From NCBI RefSeq assembly GCF_002234675.1, contig NC_019873.2:12970235-13034234 (forward strand): a stretch of 64,000 nt of DNA. Direction: 5' to 3'. The position numbers and the translations under genes are program-made. Shown here piece by piece: positions 13,801-22,600 of the stretch (the first letter of the stretch is position 1; each line of letters begins with the position of its first letter). The DNA comes from Oryzias latipes (taxonomy: Eukaryota; Chordata; Actinopteri; Beloniformes; Adrianichthyidae). The notes below the pieces were generated by a model. That model ran no database searches and was not told the origin of the DNA. It saw nothing but the letters and a program-made list of their open reading frames with translations.

Positions 13801-16800
13801 ACAAAAGATAAGTACAATGTGAGCACATGGATTTGTTAACCATACCGTTACAGATTTTTTTTATTCAATCCACACATTAGCAAAGCAGTTAATATTATTT
13901 CAGAACCCTGGACAGCAACATTGTTGTTACTGTGAGCTGCGGGGAATGACACCACCAAACATTTGTACATGACTGTTTAAACCATTATTATTCAAACCAT
14001 GTCTGATGTCATTTAATTTTAGAAATGATTACTGACTGTACAGAATTATTGTACATTTTTTTTAATTTATTTTTTTAAATATTAAATTTGTTTTGTGATT
14101 TTTTTTTTATTGTGTTGCAACCCGTATTACCTCTTTTGTAGAATAATGAAACCATGTGAGTGAACAGCTCATGGAAGACAGGTTTTGAACCCCTGTCTTA
14201 TGTATATGATGAAGTTAATGTTGTTTATATTTACCAGTAGAAAACACATACAGTGCTTTGGGCTGAAACAATAATTTAAGTTATGACAAAAAAAGAACAC
14301 ATTAGTGCACAAATCTGTCATGTCAGTCTGTTGAAAGGGTATCTTCCCATTTCCAGCCTTCAATTGTGTCCAATCCTTGCTTTGATTTTCTTGTGTTTCT
14401 TCACAAGTTGGGAATTGTGTTGTTATTTTTTTCCCGACAGACTTTTTTTTTAGAAGAAAAGCAACATGTGTTATGTTTTGTGCTTGCACATTTTTTTTTG
14501 GTTTACACAGCTCCTTATGAGCATAAATTGTTTCAGGAATGAAGCCTCAGGTCAGCAGCCATCAGAAGATCATTCATGTCTCCGAGCAGGGCTGTCTCCA
14601 TGCTGTTTGAACCCAGATTGGAAGGTCTCATAGATGCTACGGGGGACGGGGGGGCTGGGGGGGGGGGGGGGGGGGGGCTGTAACAACTTTTTAAAACCCT
14701 TAAGAAAATAGGTAAATTTGACAAACAGCTCTAAGTCTTCTGACTCTAGTGAGGATTTTTTTCAGGTTGGGACAAATTAATGCAGTTTTGATGGGCACTT
14801 TGTTGTTAGTTATTCATTATCTCAATGACGACTAAAAGGTTTTTGTGTGTATATCCAGGAGAAAAGTTTCCTTCTGGATCAAATCACAAAAGTTCGTAGG
14901 ATGAGAGGAAGTTACAGCCGGGATCTGTGGTACGCAACAACACGCACATTATGCTCAGCTCTCACACACAAGCGTTTGGTTGCTATGTTAGCTCTGAACT
15001 TATTTTGCAGGAACGTCTTTGATTGGTTGGTTTACTGTCTGCTGGCAGCGTCCTTTTGTGTCCACATGACGGATGTTTTTCATCCCTCCGACCATCTGCA
15101 CGCACTCAGTCTGAGGCTCTTCTCTGTATCCATCATTTTCCTCTGGCTGCGTCTCATGAAGCACGTCAGAGCCTTCAGGTTTGAACACACAAAACAAGTC
15201 AAGTTCAAACTAGAGAACCCCAACCCTAAAAGAAAATTACATTGAGTGATTTAAACTTGTGACAGATGGCGGCCCACTTAGATTATGGCTAATCTGCAGG
15301 TCTCTTCATGTTTACAGTGACAGGTGACCTGCATGTAACAGAAAACAGCTACTACCTGGTTCAAAGTGCTTAACGATGTTCTTTAATTGGGACGTTACAG
15401 AAATATCTGTGTCATCCATCTTTTATGGTGGTCAGGGAGTCATGGAGTGATTAGACTGAACTAAAGTCCCTCTGCCTCTGATGTAAAGCTACAAAGAGGT
15501 ACTGTAGTTCTGCAGTGTAAAACCAAGGTGGAGCAGATGTCTCATTTATGTGTTTTCTGATCTACCATACACTCTACCAACTGCGTTTGGTCAGAAGAGC
15601 AGACCTATCTTCTCTTGGGATCTAAGTATTCTGAGGATTCCTCACTTGTGTCTTGGACTGACCATGCTCCAACTGATCATGTGGTCATGTGTGTGTTGTG
15701 TTGGTGCTGTTGTGCAGGCTCATGGGGCCTTTCATTGTCATGTTGGGAAATATCATAGGGGATGTGATGTGTTTCCTGTTCCTGTATGCTGAGATCTTTA
15801 TCCCGTACGCCTGCAGCTTCTGGATCATATTTGGAGGTCAGAACCTTTTACTTTCTTTTTGAGAACCTCGACCAGTTTAATCTGCAAGTTGGGTGTCATC
15901 TTGGTATTACTAACAGCATTTTTTTAATAAGAATAGTTTTTTTTTTATAGGCTCATCCTCTGTTCCCAGCATGAAGACTGTTCCCGGCTTGCTCTATAGT
16001 CTGTATCGAATCACTCTGGTGGACGAATATGAGTACGCTGCCATGGTAACGATGGATGAAGTTATGGCTCCTCTGCTGTGCGGAACTTTTCTGGCTGCAT
16101 CCTCAATCCTGTGTGTCAACCTGCTGATTGCACTACTCACAGACACATTTCAAAGGTTAGACATCTGGGTCTACATCACTGCATGGACCTGGACCGATGT
16201 TGCACAACCTCAAGGATCAATCTCTGAGCCAACACCAGAAGCAGGACTTGCACTGATTCATAGACAAAGACCTGAACTGACATATAGATGTACGCCTGAG
16301 TTGACTTTATGACAAATACGCAGACTCAGGGCTGACCTGACGCCTTGACTTGGGCAGACTCACAGAACTGTGTTTATAAAGGTGTGAAGGTCCTGTCTGT
16401 GTGTATAAATGTGTTTGTTTGTCAGGGTGCACGATAACTCGCAAGCCAATGCTGTGATGCAGCAGGCTGCAGTGGTCCTGCAGGTGGGCTCCATGACTTT
16501 CCTCCGCCGCTTCTATGATGAGCGGTACATTTCCAAATACTGCTCGCCATTGGCTGACAACATCACAGCAGTCTCTGGCTTTTATTATGAAACTAAAGAC
16601 ATTAAGACACAGATCAAAGTATGTATGACACGACTAAATACTTTTCTTACAGATCTTGCTTATCAGGTTAAGATGCTGCATGTATGTCTTGTAGGAAACT
16701 CTGGATCAGATCCTGGTTCTGCAGAAGGACACTTGGGAAGCTGAACCTTCAAGGTGAGATCAACTGACAGGTTATTTTCAAGAGGTTCCCCTCAAAATCT

Positions 16801-17045
16801 GAGCAGGTGATTTAACATGGACTTTCTCTGGCAGCGACCGGCAGGGACAGGATCAGCAAAACCTGGGTCAGCTGAATCAAAGCCAAAGGTTTCAGGACAA
16901 GGATCTGCCCCAACAAGAGCTAATGGAACCTAATGAGGAGAACCAGAAGCTTCACAAGCAAGAACTTCAAGCCATTCGAGAAGAGCTGAAGGAACTGCGG
17001 ACTCTGATGCAAGACCTGGTTCAGAAGAGGACAGACTTTTTTTAA
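7868..17045 (+). CDS. Ankyrin-repeat TRP-superfamily cation channel, subfamily not placed
   Basis: Eighteen exons were joined by hand, total 2388 bp (795 residues if translation starts at 7868): 7868-8036, 8110-8267, 9126-9212, 9301-9451, 9701-9862, 9948-10057, 10143-10260, 10379-10407, 11448-11539, 12488-12602, 12715-12885, 14859-14929, 15011-15178, 15718-15836, 15951-16155, 16426-16618, 16695-16753, 16835-17045. All junction phases agree. The protein has about five ankyrin repeats (residues ~112-279; GQTVLHE, GVTALHVASA, QTPLHYAAKN, RTPLHLAAN), then the pre-S1 motif LIMHPVVIKLIQIKWKLYGR that resembles TRPV/TRPN linkers. S1-S6 run from about residue 360 to 640 with a pore loop in exon 15, and a post-S6 helix and a coiled coil (exon 18) follow. 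It probably conducts cations across a membrane. Uncertain points are the 5' end and the weak donor after 10260. It lacks the sequence signatures I know for TRPV, TRPC or TRPM. Confidence 0.78.
8268..9125. other. Intron 2 of the TRP-like gene, with MITE copy A1
   Basis: An 858-bp intron (CAG|gtaacc donor, gtgtgttcag acceptor). It contains a low-complexity C/A run (8427-8475) and, from about 8342 to 8871, a copy of the MITE family whose ends resemble TTAAAGTCCCACTCCAAT. No coding sequence is seen. Confidence 0.65.
9126..10057 (+). other. Ankyrin-repeat exons of the TRP-like gene
   Basis: Exons 3-6 (9126-9212, 9301-9451, 9701-9862, 9948-10057) encode the repeat domain. Each repeat shows the usual helix-turn-helix signature: DGADPNSSDRYGQTVLHE, DRGADLLCSDQFGVTALHVA, QTPLHYAAKNDAVGAIRLLL, RTPLHLAAN...SEAARVLLEL. 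The last unit (GVKDSDGQLCITALIGQM) is less typical. The introns are 88-249 bp. Longer minus-strand open frames over this stretch are antisense shadows. Confidence 0.85.
10408..11447. repeat. Intron with degenerate (CAGA)n microsatellite and MITE copy C1
   Basis: Degenerate tetranucleotide runs based on CAGACAGA occur at about 10420-10740 and again at 11310-11415. Between them, about 10762-11286, lies a palindromic-ended element whose left end (CATTGGCTGTATGAGAACTG) mirrors its right end (CAGTTCCCATATACAGTCAATG). Open frames in the intron come from these repeats. Confidence 0.7.
11540..12487. other. Intron 9 of the TRP-like gene
   Basis: A 948-bp A/T-rich intron. Around 12089-12180 there is a retroelement-tail-like stretch (CAACTTTAGTTATACAGCACTTTC ... 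CACAAAGTGCTGAAC). Around 11908-11950 lies a short sequence (GTAATGGTACATTGT ... ACATACGGCATG) that recurs near 17600. No coding exon is seen in it. Confidence 0.5.
12952..13560 (-). mobile_element. LINE 3' end, copy D1 (5'-truncated)
   Basis: On the minus strand the element ends in repeated AATTGAATTGAATTG units. The + strand shows CAATTCAATTCAATTTTATT at 12951-12970, then GTAGCCCAAATTCACAACAG, the collinear counterpart of the copy at 26100-26640 (GTATAGCCCAATATTACAACAC; TAAACTAAAC...CTGCCCTTAGAC; GGGGGACGGCTGG...GCGCGAGAC). Shared blocks continue to about 13350. The 5' boundary is uncertain. Confidence 0.65.
14641..14677 (+). repeat. Poly(G) tract in TRP-like gene intron 11
   Basis: G-runs on the + strand, including 21 consecutive G residues at 14657-14677, preceded by shorter runs. 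On the transcript-sense strand this could form a G-quadruplex, but it could also be of uncertain length in the assembly. Confidence 0.9.
15179..15717. other. Intron 13 of the TRP-like gene
   Basis: A 539-bp intron bounded by AG|gtttga and tgttgtgcag. Nothing recognisable is seen in it. Confidence 0.7.
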
Positions 17046-18211
17046 GACAGCACAGAGACCAGATCAGACCAGGACTGGGGAAGGAAACCTAGTATTGTCC
17101 TTTTTTTAGTATTATTTTATCTGATGATTTTGCTTTTTTCTCTCCTGATGTGTATGTTCTATGACCAATGGCACAACACACCATGTGAAAACTGGTACCA
17201 ACAGAAAGAAAGGGAAGATGATTAGTAGAAGCATGGGAAGACAAATGCCTGAATCAATTCAGTTTGATGACAAAATTACTCCAGCCTCTCAGCAAAACCT
17301 CCAGGTTATGATAATTTATGCTTTTTTGATGGGAAACATGCCCCTTCATGTTTTGGTCTGCTTGCCCATCTATTTGTTCTGAGTTGGTTTCTGGACTAAG
17401 CCATGTTTGAAAGAAGCCAAATCCTGCTCGGCTGTTTTTAGAATTTGGACTTAAAGACTGCTGAGTCAGCATTGCTGTTTCAACTCTAAATTTTCATCTT
17501 TTTTTTTAGTTTTTCAATGCACTGCTCTATTACCGTGTCATTTTATTTTTAAATAACAAAGACAAAGTGGAGTTTTATTATTTTATCATTTCCAATTAAT
17601 GTAATGGTACATTGTGATCAAGCAACATACGGCATGAAGGGGTTAACCCAACAAATTCCTAAGTGACATTTAAATGATTAAGTGCATTAGTTCACAAAAC
17701 GAGTTGCACTTTTATTAGTATTTTGCTTATTTGTACTCATCCGTTATTCATCCATCAATGTAGACAGTTTTTCTGTGTCAGTCAGGCTGAGTGTAGTACA
17801 AAGTCTACAAATGTTTAACCCTTAAACTGCGTGCTTAACCAAATGATAGAGCATATTTAGTAAACGTGTCATTGAAAGCATTGATTGTGTGTATTACTCC
17901 CCCAAGGCAATAAGCAGCAGAAAGTGTATTTTTTGTAACATTACTTTAGTCTTGGTTGTAAATGTTAAAGTGCTGTTAAGTGCTGTTCTCATACCTGACT
18001 GCTTCAATTATTGCTCTGTCATCCTCAGGGTCGAATTTTGTGGAGGTTCTTTGCCCAATATATTAAACACTATTTATTAATGGTGACTTATATACAGAAC
18101 ATGAGCCTGACCCAAACATTTATGGTTTTAACATGAAAAATTATCACTTTTGTAGGCAATTACATCAAATAAATAACCAGGAAGGGAAAGCTGAAAACAT
18201 TACAAACTTTT

Positions 18212-18770
18212 GAGGGGCCTATACCATGCTATTTTTAAACCTTTTATAATAATCAATATCCATGTGTATGATAATATATTGCCTTTGGCACTCCAAAGAA
18301 CGAAAGATTTATTAAATACTAGTTGTTTTCCTATCTCGAAGGCACCGGCTTCGGCAGCGTGTCATCCAAACATCCAAACTTTTGCAAAGATGGATGTGCA
18401 TATTCTCCATAAAAATGGAAGTGTTGTGTCAAACACTGCTAGCTCCGTGGAGAAAGTGTGTGTGTTAGCCTGGGGGGGGGGGGGGGGGGGGGGCGGGGGG
18501 GTTTGCTGGCACTACAGACTCTACCTGGAAGGGGCTGTTCTCATTGGTCTATGTCAGCTTGTGAGAACCCGGTCGTTTTTGTGGGTTGGGAGGGCTGGTG
18601 CTCATAGCAGGTTTTCAGAGGAATACTCAGAAACGCGTGAACAGATCAAAATACCGCTTTGGGTTTTGTTTTCTATCTACAGGAATAAATATAATAATAC
18701 ACTTAAATGCTTAGTACATTGATTAAGCTTAAAGCTTGAAAAATTATTTTGCATGGTTATAACTCCTTCA
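18212..18770. mobile_element. MITE family B, copy B1
   Basis: The left end reads GGGGCCTATACCATGCT and the right end TTGCATGGTTATAACTCCTT, imperfect inverted repeats of each other. The interior shares long blocks with 52978-53591, such as CTTTTGCAAAGATGGATGTG, TAGCTCCGTGGAGAAAGTGT and TTTTTGTGGGTTGG. A poly(G) tract interrupts the middle. Confidence 0.7.
18472..18501 (+). repeat. Poly(G) tract
   Basis: Twenty-two G, one C, then seven G on the + strand, inside MITE copy B1. Confidence 0.9.
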
Positions 18771-19039
18771 ATGAGTAAACTTTCATCGATAGTTTTTATA
18801 TCCGGATTACCTCTCCTAAGATATTAAGAAAATTGTAACACCTGTGATGTCATTTCCTTTGGGCATAACCAAAATTTCACTTTATGCAATTGAATTTACA
18901 TAGGTGAGGGCCAGTGTGAGATCACAGGATTTTATAACATTACAAGCATTAAGCTACAAGATGTACTAAAATGAACAGAAATAGGCAAGAGGCTTAAATA
19001 TTGACGTCACTGCAGAAAGAGGTAAAGAAAAGATACACT

Positions 19040-19256
19040 TAAAGTGTAGGCTGGAAGTTCTCATTGGTCTACATAACAGTGTGAGGAACCACTGGTTTTT
19101 GTGGGTTGGGAGGGGCTGGTGCTCAGGGCCATGTTTTTAGAGGAATACTCAGAGATGTTTGAATGGATCCAAATAGCACTTTGAGGTTTCTTTTCATGAG
19201 GAATGAACATTATAATACACTCAGTAAATTGATTTTGCGTGGTACAGGCCCTTTAA
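19040..19256. mobile_element. MITE family B, partial copy B2 (right half)
   Basis: Shares GTTCTCATTGGTCTA, TTTTTGTGGGTTGGGAGG and GGGCTGGTGCTCA with copies B1 and B3. It ends in GCGTGGTACAGGCCCTTTAA, the family's right inverted repeat. The left half is absent or too decayed to see. Confidence 0.6.
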
Positions 19257-19624
19257 ATTATTTCAGGATCACCATTCTTTGCAGTAAATGTTTGGCCATC
19301 ATCTGTTTAGGGTATTTTGCGAATAGTAAAACACACAAAAACCATATCCACAAAAAATAATTTTAAACTTTTTAATTTTTTGCCAGGAATCTTGAGTCAG
19401 TTTTGTTGAGATTTCTTACACACTGAGATGGTCAAATTTGTCTCCAATGAGGAGGAAATTACTATAATTGTCACAAAAAGAAAGCTACTGCTAAAACCGT
19501 TATGGTTCATCCCTCACTTTTTAAGCGAGGGCCACAAAATTAGGTTTAAAACTGAGAAAGTAAAATCCCCGCTTAAAACGAATCCAGCAGTCCGTCTGCC
19601 CCGCCCTCAGGTTAAGCATTTCCG

Positions 19625-19657
19625 CTTCCGGGCTCCTCTTCCAGGGAAAGATGGCGG
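19625..19657 (+). promoter_or_regulatory. ubr2 proximal promoter motifs (ETS-like and YY1-like)
   Basis: A CTTCCGG (ETS family) core lies at 19625-19631, and AAGATGGCGG, the typical YY1 site around housekeeping start codons, overlaps the ubr2 ATG at 19648-19657. Upstream are CCGCCC boxes and no TATA box. This fits a broadly expressed, TATA-less promoter. It is inference from motifs alone. Confidence 0.4.
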
Positions 19658-22600
19658 TGGCCCAGACAAATCAAGAACCACCGAAAGATCTGTGTTCCGA
19701 GTTCGTCAGCTTTTCCGCTCGGGACACGGCGGCGGTAAGCCTTTGCTGGAACTCCTTGTCCCTTGTGTGGAACTGGGTCAGCCCCGGTTCGGTTCTGGAA
19801 CATTGTGACGTCACAATTCTCGCCAGTCAGCTGCCGTTTTCTCCCTCGGACTTTTATGTACGCGCTCCGTGCTAATGCTTGCCCCGCAGCGGCTCGTTTC
19901 GTGTTACAGCCGGTTTAGGAGCGTGCGAGGAGCCTTTACAGCTTCACCTGTGCACGAGCGGTTGCGTTACAGCTGACTGTCAAGTGACTGACGGGCTTGT
20001 CTTGTGTACAAAAACAGCAGCTGTTTGTTGTTACGATCACTTGTCCAGCCCCAGGTGGCGCTGTGGATAGTTCAAAAAGGCAAACTAACTGATCAGGTTA
20101 CGGCCTAGTCACCCAGATAGTGTCGATCTCGTTTTTGTTGAACACTGACCTGAACAGGGCTAACCAGGGTGTTGTTTATTATCTGGTGACTGTTGACTTG
20201 GTTAATGCTGATCAGAATAGGGTTAACCAGGTTAGTTCTCATCCAGGTAGTGTAGATCTGGTAACTGATGAACTGGTTACTTTTGATCAGTTTACACTTT
20301 ACCAGATAAAGGCTAACCAGGTTAGTAAAAACCAGATTACGGCTTATTTAAATAAGTGGTGCCTGCAGGAGAAACTCAAAGTTACTGAGCTGGTTACTGC
20401 TGACCAAGTTAGTGCTAACCAGGTTATTGTTGACCTGGTCAATGGGAATCTGGTTGTTGATCTTCAGGTATCGGAAGTTATTGGCTCTGATCTGGTTACT
20501 TTTGAGTGGGTTAGTGTTGTCCAGGTAACGGATGACCAAATGTTTCTTAAAGTGATCTGTTTTAAATCTTTCTCTATTATAATTAAACATCATAATTGCA
20601 TTGATAGAACTATGGCAGAATTCTATTAGTCTCATTTAATCATTGCTCTAAAGGTTGTTTGCTGGCAGCTGAGGGAAAAATACAATTTATTGCCATATTC
20701 TAACAAAAGATATGTAACTGGAGTTAGTAACTAATTATTTTAAAGATGCAGTAATTGAGTTATTAGCTCAATTACTTTTAGGGCAATGTAACTAGTTACT
20801 CTCTCACAACAATTAGATGTATTAGACCCTCGAGTGCACCTGGCAGGAAACTCACTCCTACTTCTCCTTATCGTTCTTCCACTCTTTATTTTTCCCCAGT
20901 TTTCTGTGACTTGAACATTTTCTCTATTTTTCATCATCAACGCTGCACATAATTCGATACCTGTGGAGATTTGTCTGTTTGCATGTTTTTAATCATTTCA
21001 CCCCATTCAAACACATCTATAGCTTTTGTTTCCTCCGTCAAAAGTTCACAGCTAACAGCATGGGTCACCAGGGAGAGTGACTTCATTTTAGTTGATGGCT
21101 AAATGTGTCTTAATCTTTTCACATGATCACCTAAAAATGTTTGGGTTGGCTCCTCCTCACAGCTGTCAGTCAAACTTCTCACCCTCCTCTTCCTCAGGGC
21201 TGGTGGGCTGCAGCTGACTTGCAGCAAGATTTATATCATCACTTGGCGGCCTATGTGCCCCGGATCTTTTTGGGGCGGGGTGAGGGCAACAGCAGGGAGG
21301 AGCAGAGGGAAGAGCTTGCCTGTCAGCTCCTCCTGCTTGCTCCTCTGGAGTGGCTCCTGCTGGGGGAGGATCCGGCGTCCGGCCTTGCCCTGCTGCAGGA
21401 GAACAACTGTCCCTCGGCGCTATGCGGCCACGTGTTCAAAGTGGGGGAGCCAACCTACTCCTGCAGGTGAGTGACTCATCTGCAGGTTCCTGCAGCTGCG
21501 CTGGTGCCGGTGTGAGTTGTGTGTGTGTGTGTGTGTTTCAGGGAGTGTGCGGCGGACCCCACCTGTGTTCTGTGCATGCAGTGTTTCCTGGAGAGCGCCC
21601 ACAGGCAGCACCGATACAGAGTGAGTGCTGCAGTGTAAACACATGCAGAGGCTTCAGATAATACGAAGCTGGGTAAGAACCTGTAATGTGTGCCCTGCAG
21701 ATGACAACGTCAGGAGGAGGGGGGTTCTGTGACTGCGGGGACCCTGAAGCCTGGAAGAACGACCCCTGGTGTCAGAAGCATGCTCGTGCAGATGGCCACA
21801 TAGAGGAGGTGAGGTCATCCAGGTCTTGTGAGGAAGTGAGTGTCTTCCATTGACTGTAAAAACAATGGACCGCTCAACCCCTCCCTTCTCGTGGTCCCAA
21901 ATAGGAAGCACCATTACTTCCTGTAACGGGCGCCGCCATGTTGAAACCAATCGACAGTGATTGGTCCGAGTCGCTCTGAGTCATCGTATCTATGGGAATG
22001 GCGACATTAAGGCCCGTACACACTGGGACAAATATTCGCCAGGCGTTATTCGCCAACGTTTTTCGCCACGTTTTTTGTGTTCACACCCACACAATTGTGT
22101 GTTCACACAATTTCATTCCCTGACATTAGATGGCGCTTAATGTAAAACAGAAATACTCCTGTTCACAAGGTGGCGCTGCGCAACTTTACGCTTCTTAAAG
22201 TCCCTTTTCACTCAGAAGAAGAGGGCAAGTATTTACGCGCTTGTCAGAATCAAACAAAGAAAACATGAATATTTCAAGCACCAGTAGCTCCAACTGGTGC
22301 TTGGTTCGGGGATGAAGCGTGGCGTTTTTTCGTGTCGGTGTGCACACTCTCATTGGTGCCCTTTGTTTAGTCATGAAGCGTTAAACGTCGGCGAAAATCG
22401 CACGCGAAATTCGTCCCGGTGTGTACGGGCCTTTAGTTGCCATAGATACGATGACTTAGAGCGACTCGGACCAATCACTTTGTCGACTGGTTTCAACATG
22501 GCGGCGCCCGTATCTGGAAGCAGTGGTGAGGGATTTGGCCTCATTTTGCAAGAGCTGGAGGTAAGGCATTTTCTACGGGGGCGTCACACCTCGATGCCTC

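Larger units (their letters stand above)
12886..14858. other. Intron 11 of the TRP-like gene with minus-strand LINE remnant
   Basis: A 1973-bp intron. It contains a minus-strand LINE 3' end (from 12952, tail repeat ATTCAATTCAATT followed by TTTATTTGTGTAGCCC, extending to about 13560 or beyond) and a G-rich homopolymer tract at 14641-14677. No exon is seen between 12886 and 14858. Confidence 0.65.
12488..16618 (+). other. Transmembrane channel domain exons of the TRP-like gene
   Basis: S1 lies in exon 12488-12602 (FGAWLLLILNFLFNVAWTTV), S2 in 12715-12885 (WWRVLLVVLALLL) and S3 in 15011-15178 (FDWLVYCLLAASFCV), which also carries S4-like LFSVSIIFLWLRLMKHVRAF. Exon 15718-15836 holds the S4-S5 linker and S5 (MGPFIVMLGNIIGDVMCFLF). 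Exon 15951-16155 holds the pore loop (PGLLYSLYRITLVDEYEY) and S6 (SSILCVNLLIALLTDTFQR). Exon 16426-16618 continues with VHDNSQANAVMQQAAVVL, in the position of a TRP helix. Segment limits are by eye. Confidence 0.8.
17046..19650. other. Intergenic spacer between the TRP-like gene and ubr2
   Basis: This holds the 3' UTR of the channel gene (no convincing AATAAA nearby), copies of MITE family B (18212-18770 and a partial one ending at 19256), a poly(G) run (18472-18501) and the presumed ubr2 promoter immediately before 19651. The 170-codon frame at 18210-18722 lies wholly inside the MITE and is not a gene. Confidence 0.6.

Noticed and set aside
18210..18722. 170-codon + strand open frame with a glycine run
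   Set aside because: It lies wholly inside MITE copy B1, and the glycine run is the poly(G) tract.
20120..20629. 169-codon + strand open frame as a gene
   Set aside because: The frame follows a degenerate repeat whose unit lacks stops, there is no splice or codon evidence, and the opposite strand is also open.
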